Assembly (NCBI GenBank): GCA_029962745.1
Contig: CM057154.1
Location: 22,310,040-22,374,039 of the forward strand
Length of the DNA stretch: 64,000 nucleotides
Direction: 5' to 3'
Source of the DNA: Echinometra lucunter
Lineage: Eukaryota; Echinodermata; Echinoidea; Camarodonta; Echinometridae
The notes under the pieces were generated by a model. It had not been told where the DNA came from. It did no database searches and was given only the letters and a program-made list of their open reading frames with translations. The translations under genes and the position numbers were made by a program. Positions 1-10,160 of this stretch are shown here, one piece after another. Position 1 is the first letter of the stretch, and each line of letters begins with the position of its first letter.

Positions 1-345
1 ACACTTTTTAAGGAAGAAATTATATTTTAATAAATCAATTAGTAAAATTTTTGATAATCTGTCATAAACAACCATCATATTTTGGATTTCTACTTGGAAA
101 TGCGATTAAAACCAGAAAAGTGGTTATTTTTGGCTTGCTCGCTCGCAAAATCAAAATAAAAATGTGTGTAAGGGGGTCTGGTGCGGGTGGGTGAGAGTGT
201 GTGTGTTTATACTTAAGTGTGAGTTCAACAGAAAAAAAAAATGGCAAAAAATTCGATCATCCCCCCCCCCCACTCCGCAAAGTGGATTTACGCCAGTGAG
301 CGTGAGACAGATACATGTACATGTAAGCAGTCTTTTTTGTGGCTG
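1..345 (+). repeat. partial copy of a dispersed repeat with G/C-tract ends and CTCGCTCGC motifs
   Basis: The stretch matches, with divergence, the block at 6640-7150 and, inverted, the block at 8240-8545. Shared landmarks in order are ACTTTTTAAGGA, a TGTCATAAACA segment, CATCATATTTT, AAATGCGATT, GGTTATTTTTGGCT followed by GCTCGCTCGC, then a long C tract and AAAGTGGATTTA. It is cut by the left edge of the window. No protein is encoded. The short open frames here cross homopolymers and look fortuitous. Confidence 0.7.
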
Positions 346-1072
346 AAGGAACTGGTACAGGTTGTCTTGATTTCTTGATGAATATTCTTTATAAATAATA
401 TCAAAAGGTATATATTGTTCTTGTTCATTATTTCTTCACAAAGTCTTATTTTGTATTTATTTTACATTGAAAATTGGTGCTAATTTAATTTAATTTAATT
501 GGTATTTTTCATTTCTTTTATTTGGGAATTCACAGACTTAATGTACATGTATGATGCTTAGAACAGCAATAAAACAACAATAACAAAATATGAAATAGAT
601 GATACTATAATTGTCAGTTTTCTTTGTTGATTTGCCATGTTTTAAATTGTCTGTTTATTACAGTTTAAAGAAAGAAACCACTTAATAAGCCTGTAATTGT
701 TTTAGATTTATTTGCACATTCCAAGTTTAAAACTGTTTAGCTTAAGTATTCCCTTTATTCTGCAGGTTGCGTATATAATTTGATTAGCACTGTGAACATT
801 TTTGAATATTTACATTCACATTGGTCTGTAGTCAAGAATTGATAGATTATCTTCCTTGGAATTTCTACAATAATCACTCAATAAAGGGAATGCAAATATT
901 TAAAAAAATGTTCAAAAGCGTAGCATATGTTATATGTTATGTGGAAATATAGTTTTAAAGCAGGAAACTAATTCATATCATTGTTTGTTCATTGTAGTAG
1001 AAATGTTGCCTGAGGTAGATTGTTGACTCGTGAATATAAAGACTGATTTTGTTGTTGTTGCTCCATCAACAG
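346..1072. other. AT-rich sequence upstream of the first visible MORN3 exon, probably intron
   Basis: I see no exon, RNA gene or repeat family here. The sequence is AT-rich with short TACATGTA palindromes. The exon at 1073 opens with a splice acceptor in mid-codon, so this is most likely the intron that separates it from an upstream 5' exon outside the window. Confidence 0.5.
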
Positions 1073-4000
1073 GCAAAGGAACATATAAGTGGAAGAAGTC
1101 AGGAGCTTTGTATGATGGGGACTGGAAGTTTGGAAAGAGGAATGGCTTTGGAACATTAAGCAACCCAGCAGATGGAGGAGGCTACAAGAGGATCTATTCT
1201 GGTGGCTGGAAAAATGATAAGAGACACGTAAGTACACGTATATTGTAAATCTTGTATGAAATGGTGTCAATGAGGAATTTCGATCAAGGGAAATAAAAAT
1301 AATCATCTTTGTAGATACTTGGTACTTGTAGGTGATCTTTCTATTAGTGGTATAACTTTGAAAGCAGTTTCTGCATGTACTCTACTTGTTTCTTCAACAA
1401 TAATGGTGATCTTAATGATTTTTCCTCTGCATCACAGTAGTCATTTGGAATTGGTATGTTAAATGTTATTATGTAGGGTGATGTGAAAAATATTAAATAA
1501 CAATATTCCTGTCTTGACATACTCAAAGATATATTCTTGTAACTATGTATTTGTAAGGACATAGTACTTAAAAGAAAATAATGTATGTATCAGTGTTTTG
1601 CATTTTTTTGAACATTTAGATTTTACCATCCATATGAGATTTTAAAATTTCATAGTAGGAAATTGTAGAATTTCCACCTGTCCATCTAAACTTTAATTGG
1701 CTTTTTGCATCTTTTTCAGGGTTATGGTACAAACTTCTACTCAGCAGAAGAATATTATGAAGGAGAATGGTATGCCGATAAGCGCAGCGGATGGGGTAGG
1801 ATGTACTTTGCAGATGGGAGCACATATGAGGGAGAGTGGTACAATGATGAGAGGAATGGACAGGGCATGCTCAGATTAGGTATGTATTTATCAGCACTTG
1901 CGTAATGGGGGGGGGGGGCCTTGGGGCCACAGCCCCCCTCCCCATTCTGTGCTAAAGAAATAAGAAAAAGAAAAGGAGGAGAAAAAAAAAATGAAGGTAC
2001 CAATGTGAAAAATTACATACTTTCAGGATAAGAAAGGTTAAAACCTTAGCTCCCTTGATTAGCTCTCTTGCGAGTATAAGAAACTGGACAGTTGATCTTT
2101 AGGCAATAGACATCAGCCCCCTCAAAACTTTTGGCTCATTACGCCACTGATTATCATTGATCTAAGACTTATGTCTAAGTGCCATGAGTGTCACAACGTG
2201 ACGGATATGAGCGCTATACAAGAACCATTATTATTATTATTATTATTTGTGCATGATACAGTGTATACTATGTATGAATATATGAAATAGGGTATTTGTT
2301 CAAGAGTATCCCTTTGAAAATACCCTGAAAGTTTATGTAAAAAATATTGCATGCATTGTTGTCACCCTCTTGTGCTTTTATTTTTGCATTTTAATTTCCC
2401 ATGCTCAGTCTGTGGCCCACATAGAATAACATTACTCAGGATATCCTGAATTGTCAGATCATGTACAAGTACATGTACATGTGTATATTCTCTTGTACGA
2501 AGCTCTGAAGCATGCAACATTTATACATTGTTAAAGTCCCGAGTATATCTTAATGGCTGAAAAGCTGGCATGTTACACATACACTCATGAAATTATTTAC
2601 AGAGATGCCAACTGTTTCTTTTTTGCAGTATTCTATACTGTTTTTTTAATTAAAAAATACTGCAGATTTTATGGAAAATATTTGTTCCCCAAATTGTATT
2701 ACTACACATGTCTATTGCAGAAATGGTGAAAATAATTTTTTTTTCTGCCCAAAATACTTTTTTAAAATCTTTCAAAATGCTGCAGTGCTTTTTACACGGT
2801 TGGCATCCCTGTATATATGTACATGAATGTGCTATCTCACAACATTCCTAGGGTGGGATGTCACATTCAAAAGATCAAACTACATGTATGCATTGTCTTA
2901 GCTGTGCACCTTTGACATGAAAGGCAGTGTGCAGGTTACTTGCAGGTTGCTGTAATACAACCCATGAAGTTGGAGTTACCCTCCATTTTTTATGACAATA
3001 TTGCTGCCTTATTATATCCATTCCATTAATCTTCGTATGTATAGTCCAAATTCAAAATTTCCCCCTCACCATCACATAACTTCAAGCTTAACCTGCAGCC
3101 TTGGTTGAATATAACACGACTAGGGAAATCTACATAATATATCGGTTCATTTACATGTATTTTGCCATGAAGAATTGCCAACCATGCAGTTATATGCATG
3201 TAATTATTCTTTTACATTTTAAATTGTTACTGTTTGTCATTATAACTCAGATGCATGAATGTACTTTTTGAAAATTGATAAGTACACCAGTGTATCCTTT
3301 AAAGTTATTGAAAGGATGTGAAAAAAATATTCAGGATGTTTGGGTCAGGGACTGGTGTATGCCATGGTAACTTACAGACTATGAAAAACCAGATATACGG
3401 AGCCTTGATTTTCTGTTTGTACTATGATTTTGTTATTCAAACATAATTTAAGATGAACAATAGAGCCAAAAGCATACTAATGTGAGAGGATAGAATTTAG
3501 ATGGATTTTGTGTCTTGAAAGAAAGGAAATTAAATGATAAATTTGAAATACTGGGTAAAATTGTCTTCAAAGAATATTACCAATAAAATACAAATAAAAA
3601 AAAGTGGAACAAGGAATATCATTAATGTTTCTGTTCTTATGAATACCCCATTATCAATAGAGTACATCATCTTTGCTATTACAAGAAATCTTCAAATATA
3701 TTTTTTTTTCATGTGTCAAGCCCACAAACTTAATAGGAAAGTTAATTCAGTACTGGTAAAATTTTGATTTTTTTAAAATAAAGCGTTAGTGTACATGTAC
3801 CTGATTTACCATATTTCCAGTTCAGAGGGTCATATGTCAAGTAGACTTTGACATTAAGTCAATTTTCCCTTCAAGATTTTGAGTATAATTCTAAGCAAGT
3901 TGAATTTGGATATATAAATTAAGACTGATGTTGTTAAGAAATTAATTGATTTTATAGTTTTAGTTATTGAGTGAAACAATAATGCTGTGATATGAAATAG

Positions 4001-5060
4001 AAAATATGAAAATTATATTTTTTTGTGTGTATGTTAAATACAGTGTATGATTTATATTTTATTTTAAACATAGTTATAATTCATATAATTTATTTATACC
4101 AGCATTTATAATTTCCCTTGACACTCTTGGAGATAATGATGTTTTTCATTTATTAAACAACATACTTTTAGGAAATCTTTGTTTATATGGCATTAATGAT
4201 AATATCTTTTCTTTCATCCAGCATCAGAGAATCGCTATGAGGGCATGTGGAAGGATCACAAGAAGAATGGCGAAGGAAAGTTCTTCTACTTGGACAAGGG
4301 TCAAGTCTACGAAGGTGTCTGGGTCAATGACATTGCAAAGTGTGGTACCATGGTAGACTTTGGCAGAGAGGGTGCACCAGAACCAACTCAGTATCCTATT
4401 CCAGAGGTCAGTTGATCTTGTATTTTTAAAATAGTTTTTATAACAAGGACTTAATGGAATTTCAACTGGAAATACCGTAGTCTTTATGACTTATTTAGAC
4501 CTTGCTGTTGTGCAAATAAAAGTATTCTTTATCAACCACCATTGTAGAAAGACCTCCTGTCTGTAAAGTCCATATTATTTGTTTTCCTTGAACAGACTTT
4601 GCTAGTGAATAGGAAAATATACTAGTGAACCTGTATATAGAAAGACTACCTGCTGTGAAGACCATTTCTCTGGCCTCTTGTGGGGTCTCTGTTTTTTTAA
4701 AATTTGTTATTAAGAAGAAAGACATATAGTTTATTAAGAAGTATTTTAATGATTATTATGATATTTGAATATGGTCATACGGCAACTTATACATATAGAT
4801 CTGTTTTTAAAAAAATTCCTTTTGGGGGCTCTTCCAATGAAGTCAGTATTTACACACCTGCTGAAATAGGAAAGTTTTTAGGCATGAATTGATGCAATAT
4901 AATATATAACACATAAAATATATTTCTTTATGAAGTAACACTTTAACTTACTTGAACTTTTTGTTTGTGTTTTTTCTTTTTATGATTACAGATCAAACTT
5001 GCAGATCCAAACGGTGTACTCCAAGAAGCAGAGGAAATGTTTCTCCCAGACAGTGACTGA
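1073..5060 (+). CDS. MORN3: MORN repeat-containing protein 3 (5' end missing)
   Basis: Four coding exons are joined in frame: 1073-1227, 1720-1879, 4222-4406 and 4992-5060, ending in TGA. All introns have AG acceptors and GT donors. The first exon begins in mid-codon, so the N-terminus (about 50 residues in vertebrate MORN3) is outside the window. About 188 residues are visible, carrying six MORN-type repeats of the form Y-x-G-x-W...G, for example YDGDWKFGKRNGFG, YEGEWYADKRSGWG and YEGEWYNDERNGQG. The tail contains AKCGTMVDFGREGAPEPTQ and then PIPEIKLADPNGV, which is diagnostic of MORN3 rather than of other MORN proteins. In vertebrates MORN3 is a testis-rich protein linked to sperm and cilia; that role here is inferred from the family. 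MORN repeats often bind lipid or act as rigid scaffolds. Confidence 0.94.
1891..2150. repeat. G-tract-ended repeat in a MORN3 intron
   Basis: The left end reads CACTTGCGTAATGGGG followed by a long G run. The right end reads CCCCCTCAAAACTTTTGGCTCATTACGCCACTG, whose complement begins with a related GTGGCGTAATG motif, so the ends form an imperfect inverted repeat. A similar G/C-tract theme recurs at 6640, 8490 and 9000. No coding capacity is seen. Confidence 0.45.
2166..2250 (+). repeat. 3' fragment of a tRNA-derived SINE
   Basis: The segment contains GAGCGCTATACAAGAAC followed by an (ATT)n run. The same GCGCTATACAAGAAC plus (ATT)n tail ends the fuller SINE at 32398-32692 (opposite strand). The tRNA-like head is absent, as expected for a 5'-truncated copy. 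Confidence 0.6.
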
Positions 5061-6255
5061 GGATAGAATTACAAAATCAAAACGAGTGATGTCATGGACA
5101 TATTACCACCAAGAGTTTACAATATCTAAACAAACACTGCCATGGATTCAGTGAGGATATGAGGATATATTTACAATACCAAACCTTCCATTGCCAAGGA
5201 TGCATTTATACTATATTTGATGGGAATTATTACAATGAAAGGAATCTTTACATCCCTCATTTCTATCCGGTCGACTTCTATTTGGAATTGACACATGTAA
5301 TTGTCATTATTATTTTATATTAAGTTTGAGAGGAAATGTTATAGTAGTTGAAGAGCATATTAAAGGAGTGGAAGAATGCAATTTAAAGCTGTTTTTATTA
5401 CTGGTAAGGCAACTTTGATTTTTCAGTTTCCCCCTTAATATATTTGTAATAGTTTGGATGGTCCTTAATATCTGGTTTGAAAGTTTCAGTATTTTAATGC
5501 ATCACACACCTATCAAGAGGTACTGCTGTTATTCATTATCTAAAATGAGATGAAAAACAAAATACATTCTTCGAGGGTATAAAGCTGTAATTATCAGTCA
5601 TTGGATTATCAATGACAAACTTCAGTTCTGTTTGTGTGATTGCAATATGAAAGAAACTTTCAGAGTAATTGGGAAAGTTTTATGAAGTTGTCATTAAAAC
5701 AAAATGAGTACCCTGAGGTTTTGAAATAATCACAAGGATAAGGAATCATTAGAATTCTTATTGAAGAGCATGTGCACTGCATATGTTTGAGCCGAACACT
5801 CGGGATTTTTCTTGTTATACTTCAAATATGGATTTGAAGAGTAATCGATTTCAGAGAATATTTCGTCTATGATATTCTTCCAAACTGACATCAAAAGACT
5901 TATACTGTTTGTATATTAAGTGCTGAAAGTGCTGAAAGTGCTGAAAGTCCAGACCTACTGATACTGACCATCTATTAAAGAATCGCCATTTTTCTCCCAT
6001 TTAGGAGACATGGATAGGGATACTGGCTGCACGTGTATGTCTTTTTTTTTGTTTTTGTTTTTTGTTTTTTGTTATTTGATTTTTTTAAATCAGTGTGGCA
6101 TTTCTTTTATTGACAAGGAAAACATTTCAACAAACACTTGATAATATATCCATAGATGGTGATTTATGTACCCTTTTTTGTAAATATGTGATATATGTGT
6201 ACAGTGTACATTATTTTATTGTTATTTTCTAATAAAACTGCACTAAAGAAGTGTA
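5061..6255 (+). other. MORN3: MORN3 3' untranslated region
   Basis: No intron or open frame of note follows the TGA at 5058-5060 until the canonical AATAAA at 6231-6236. A GCTGAAAGT motif is repeated three times in tandem near 5923-5949. The 3' end is placed about 20 bases after the signal by convention. Confidence 0.65.
6231..6236 (+). terminator. polyadenylation signal AATAAA of MORN3
   Basis: A perfect AATAAA sits about 1.17 kb after the MORN3 stop codon. A GTGTATC/TTTGTTTTTC-rich stretch follows it, consistent with a downstream element. Confidence 0.65.
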
Positions 6256-6639
6256 TCTTCAATATTTCATGTTTGTTTTTCATTCCTCTTCTCTCTCTTT
6301 TTTCAATAGTTCCCCCCACTCAGAAGCTTTGCCCCCCCCCCAGAAATTTTGAGGACTGAAAAGAAAAATTATACAGTAATTTGTAAACAAGTAGATGTTG
6401 TCATAAGCATCATATTCAAGCTGTGAAGTGCTCTAAAATACCATTTTCCGCTCTTCAAAACATGAAAATTTTCTCACTCAGTTGCTGTTGGCTTCCTCGC
6501 ACACTATTAGTTTGTAATGTAAATGTTCAGTTCATGATCTAGTTTTGATCAATATCTTTGCTCCATTAAGCATTACCTGATTTTACAAAAATTTCTCTCT
6601 AAATCAAGTGTAACAGAAAAATGTTTATTGGGGCCACTA

Positions 6640-7150
6640 AAAACATTGGCGTAAATCCCAGGGGGGGGGGGGGATGGGGGATATATCCCCCACACTTTTT
6701 GGAGAGGGTGGATGGCATGTACAAATATCCCCTCCCCCTCACTTTTTAAGGAGGAAAATATATTTTGATTTACCAGTTATTAAAAATTTTGAATATCTAT
6801 CATAAACAGCCATCATATTTTAGAATTTCTATTCGAAAATGCGATTGAAAACAAAAAAAAAGGTGGTTATTTTTTGCTCGCTCGCTTCGCTCGCTCGTCA
6901 TATTTTATAATTTCTTTTCTAAAATGCGATTAAAAACAAGAAAAGTGGCCATTTTTGGCTTGCACGCTTCGCTCGCTCGTCATATTTTAGAATATTTATT
7001 CAAAAATGTGAATAAAAACCCCAAAAGCGGTTATGTTTTTGTTCGCTCGCTCGCAAAATTGATATTAAAATGTGTGTAAGAGGAAAAAAAAAAATCGTCC
7101 AAAAATTCAATTATCCCCCCCCCCCCATTCCTCAAAGTGGATTTATGCCG
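6640..7150 (+). repeat. dispersed repeat with three tandem ~110-bp sub-units containing CTCGCTCGC
   Basis: The block starts with a G tract (GGGGATGGGGGATATATCCCC) and ends with a C tract. Between them, a roughly 110-bp unit is repeated about three times. Each unit starts near CATATTTTAGAAT, passes through AAATGCGATT and ends in GCTCGCTCGCTTCGCTCGC-like sequence (units near 6815, 6897 and 6978). Related copies lie at 1-345 and, inverted, at 8240-8545. No open frame is shared between copies, so it looks non-coding and non-autonomous. Confidence 0.7.
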
Positions 7151-7422
7151 GCGACTAAAACTCGTGCTTCACGCTCGATTTTTCCATACACGCAAAAAAA
7201 ATTTGACTGTCCCTGCCCCCCCAACATTTTCTTTTGCCTTTCTTTTGCCCTCCATTTGCCCCACCACTTTAACAATCCTGGTGCCGCCACTTGGTTGGGG
7301 AGGGGTGTTTAAACGACAAATTCAGTCAGACTCTTTTGCAAACACTTATCTGAAATTAAGTACCATGGAAACCAAACAATTGGAAAGAATATACACATAG
7401 GAATATTGAACATATATATATA
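7151..7422. other. spacer, nothing coding recognised
   Basis: C-rich tail of the preceding repeat followed by AT-rich sequence and a short (TA)n run. The open frames here are short, overlap in two frames and resemble no family. Confidence 0.4.
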
Positions 7423-7775
7423 TGAGATCAATTGAGAGAATAATAGCGTAGCATGAATCAAAGTTCCCCAGAGCTGTCCTACCATTTTGGAAATTTTGCA
7501 AAGGTTGAAAAAATGTCTCCGCCGGGAATCGAACCCGGGCCTTTGGCTATGAATGCCAATGCTTTAACCACTAGACCACGGAGACGGGCCAGTGGCTTCG
7601 GCGACTCCCAATTCGCTTAACCGACAGATTGACAAATCTTCAACCCTCACTAAGCCAAAGGCCCGGATTCGATTCCCGGCAGAGACATTTTTTCAACCTT
7701 TGCAAAATTTCCAAAATAGGACAGCTCTGGGGAACTTTGATTCATGCTACGCTATTATTCTCTCAATTGATCTCA
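7423..7775. repeat. 353-bp palindrome: tRNA-like gene plus inverted partial copy
   Basis: The left arm 7423-7548 and right arm 7653-7775 are near-perfect inverted copies of each other, about 125 bp each, with a spacer of about 104 bp. The left arm carries the 3' half of a tRNA-like gene (on the - strand) and about 90 bp of its downstream flank. The right arm carries the same sequence on the + strand, including CCGGATTCGATTCCCGG and a GTTGAAAAAATGTCTC-type flank. The 5' half of the tRNA lies only in the spacer. The outer ends read TGAGATCAATTGAGAG and its complement. It could be an inverted duplication or a fold-back element. Confidence 0.9.
7514..7585 (-). tRNA. tRNA-like gene, predicted anticodon UCA (possible pseudogene or SINE head)
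   Basis: Read on the - strand, the 72-nt sequence folds as follows: a 7-bp acceptor stem (GTCTCCG with CGGAGAC), an anticodon stem TTGGC/GCCAA with loop ATTCATA, a T stem CCGGG/CCCGG with loop TTCGATT, and discriminator A. A perfect B box (GGTTCGATTCC) and a good A box (TGGTCTAGTGG) are present. A run of six T directly follows the 3' end, as in a Pol III terminator. The D stem is poor (one G-C, one G-U, one mismatch). By position, anticodon 34-36 is TCA, which would read UGA. The length and short variable loop exclude tRNA-Sec. The body resembles tRNA-Glu. It could be a true tRNA, a pseudogene or a SINE head. Confidence 0.6.
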
Positions 7776-7992
7776 CATGTATTTATTTCCACGAGAGTTG
7801 CCAAAGCTGTTGTATATATGTTACCTGATCACAAATGTTAATTATTCCAACATATACTATGTATCCTAAAGCATTCGCTCGGATCCAGCTGAGGTGTGCG
7901 GCAGGTCATTGTTCGAAACTCATCTGCTACCGACAAAGGAATTAATTAGTGAATGTACTGTCTTCGTCGACTGTTTATTCCAATTATTTTAG

Positions 7993-8033
<41 letters not shown>
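7993..8033. repeat. (TA)n microsatellite
   Basis: About 20 uninterrupted TA units. Confidence 0.95.
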
Positions 8034-8035
<2 letters not shown>

Positions 8036-8089
8036 AATGTTGACATACATATGCAGAAGAATGTTGAAATTGATATACAGAGCAATGCA

Positions 8090-8230
8090 CTATGAACATG
8101 ACGGACAAAGAAAGCGGACAAAATAAACAACCCCTTATTCTACCCTTCACAATGGTTCTGGTAGTCAAAAGAACATCCCTTCACTGCTATTGTCTAAAAT
8201 ATGTGGAACAGGTGTCACATGCATATTCAC
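8090..8230. repeat. half-copy of the palindromic element at 50514-50760
   Basis: The segment from ACTATGAACATGACGGACAA to CAGGTGTCACATGCATATTC is nearly identical to 50511-50652, including GACGGACAAAGAAAGCGGAC and TTCTGGTAGTCAAAAGAACA. The inverted right half present in the 50.5-kb copy is missing here. Confidence 0.85.
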
Positions 8231-8239
8231 CTGGAACTA

Positions 8240-8545
8240 CATGATTAAACAATCGCATTTTCAAATAGGAATTCTATAATATGATGAGCGAGAAAAGCAA
8301 GCGAGCCAAAAATAAGCGCTTTTCTAGTTTTAAATCGCATTTTCTAATAGAAATTCTAAAATATGATGGTTATTTATGACAGATTATCAAAACTTTTAAT
8401 TAGTGATTAATTCAAATATCATTTCTTCCTTAAAAAGTGGGGGGATATTTGTACACGCCACCCTCCTCTCAAAAAAGTGTGTGTGTGTGTGTGTGTGTGG
8501 GGGGGGGGGGGATATATCCCCCATCCCCGTGGGATTTATACCAAT
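8240..8545 (-). repeat. inverted copy of the CTCGCTCGC/G-tract repeat family
   Basis: Read on the - strand it follows the order of 6640-7150: GGGGATATATCCCCC next to G and GT runs, ACTTTTTAAGGAAGAAAT, TAATCTGTCATAAAT, CATCATATTTTAGAATTTC, AAATGCGATTT, then AAAAGCGC and GGCTCGCTTGC. A (GT)n tract is embedded at 8478-8500. Confidence 0.7.
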
Positions 8546-8759
8546 GATGCAAAGACATAAATAGAAGATATACGAACCGTGACTGACACATATTTGCATC
8601 ACGCTATTTATCTTTTAAAAAAATGGTTGTTACACCAATTCAGAAAACTGTGACAGTGCCGAAATGACCCAAAAGTAATATAAATAACTACATAAACCAG
8701 AATTATGATCGATATAGTTATGATAGTAATCGTCATTTCAGTCACATTAACGATGATGT

Positions 8760-8788
8760 TGATGATAACTATTATTATTATAATAAGC

Positions 8789-8849
<61 letters not shown>

Positions 8850-8950
8850 ATTACTAATCATTATTATTGTCATTATTATCATTATTATTGTTGTTGTTGT
8901 TATTGTTGTTATGATAATTATTATTATCATTATTGCTGTTTTTATCATTT
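8760..8950. repeat. (AAT)n/(ATT)n microsatellite cluster
   Basis: A long (AAT)n run occupies about 8787-8850, followed by mixed ATT/GTT trinucleotides to about 8940. The short open frame on the - strand here is purely a product of the repeat. Confidence 0.9.
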
Positions 8951-8999
8951 CTAAACATGTTAATTCAGTTTAATTGTAAGCAAACATCCTTCCCTAAAA

Positions 9000-9125
9000 C
9001 CTGGGGGGGGGGGTGATTGTACATGTCATCCCCCCACCTTGTGAGGTGGGGGGATGTATACCCCTCATCCCCCCCCCCCGCTCTCAACGCCCCTGACTAT
9101 ATACCCCCCCCCCCCCCCCCATCAC
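9000..9125. repeat. G-tract and C-tract rich repeat fragment
   Basis: Alternating G and C runs around CATCCCCCCACCTTGTGAGG, itself a small inverted repeat, resemble the ends of the repeat family at 6640 and 8490. Confidence 0.5.
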
Positions 9126-9700
9126 TACCACACGGACTACCACATCCACATCCACTTGGTAAGACGTTCTTAACTATACTTGCAAGCGCCCTTCCGATCC
9201 CCCATCAGAAGCCTTGGGTACACATCACACGCAACACGACGATACAGGACTTGTCTTTCGAGGTGGCCGGCATATAGTGCAAAAGTTGAGGTATATCAAA
9301 AGAAGATGTAGAAGTATTAAGAGCCATGTAGGAAGCCTGTCCCATCTTTAAAGACGACATTTTCCCGGCATTTTCCACCCAACACCTTCTCTTCCCATCC
9401 TTCTCTTTGCCCGGCTTGCGTCATATGATTTTTAAAAAAAATTTAACTGATCTGTTTACATTACATCACAAAAACAGAAACTAAAGAAAAAAATCAGGAA
9501 GAACCGCCCACTCAGTTTTGCATTCAAGAACAAACAAGAATCCATCGTAGGCCCATAGTCTAACTTTTATCCATTTCCGGGGTACTCGGTTCCAGCTCGA
9601 AAGTTCTTTTTTGAAAATGGTTGAAAATTTATTTATAAATTGGCTTACCATACACATTTGAATTTCTCATAAAACAGAAAGGTCAAACATTTTATATCTT
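9126..9700. other. spacer upstream of the unknown gene, nothing recognised
   Basis: Mixed-composition sequence with no open frame of note, no tRNA-like motif and no clear repeat. Confidence 0.4.
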
Positions 9701-9934
9701 GATCTTTCACAACTTATTAATTTATCATATGTTTCATTTTCAGATTTGGAGTGCCGAAGATCAAGAGACCTTTGACCGGATAGGCGCGTGCACCAAGCAT
9801 ATCAGTGCAGTGGTATACGTGTGTCATCGGCGTTTATTGACACACCTCCAAGAATAAATTGCACCCAAATCGTGACAAATAAATCTCATTACCGTCTATC
9901 TCACACAACTCGGAACGATGGACGATGCTGCTAG
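9700..9934 (+). promoter_or_regulatory. possible alternative first exon with a 17-base coding start
   Basis: GGAACGATGGACGATGCTGCTAG is followed directly by a strong donor GTGAGT at 9935. An ATG at 9918 would give 17 coding bases before splicing. The main start used for the next gene (10149) lies downstream in a separate exon. This could be a 5' leader exon of that gene or of an alternative transcript. There is no support beyond the donor consensus. Confidence 0.3.
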
Positions 9935-10089
9935 GTGAGTCTTCTACGAGAAATATTGTTTATTTTATTCAATTTTTCTAGGAATATATTTTACATGTTT
10001 TTTTTAGTGCCATTCGCTGGAACATATCGTAGAGAGGTGTAGTCATTTGTTCGTTGCGACTCTACAGTATAGCGCTATCGCATACTAGC

Positions 10090-10160
10090 CCGTTTGTAAT
10101 GGTACTGAGCATGCGCACTAAGGCCATAACAACACCGTCTACCCAAAAATGGCAGACAGT
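10090..10160 (+). promoter_or_regulatory. putative core promoter elements at the start of the unknown gene
   Basis: TGAGCATGCGCACT resembles an NRF-1 site (core GCATGCGC). The start codon itself lies in CAAAAATGGCAGAC, close to a YY1 motif (AAAATGGC). NRF-1 and YY1 sites close to the start codon are typical of housekeeping promoters in animals. This is motif matching only. Confidence 0.35.

Noticed and set aside
7514..7585. tRNA-Sec
   Set aside because: Although the anticodon position reads UCA, the sequence is only 72 nt, with a 4-nt variable loop and a 7-bp acceptor stem. tRNA-Sec is about 90 nt with a long variable arm.
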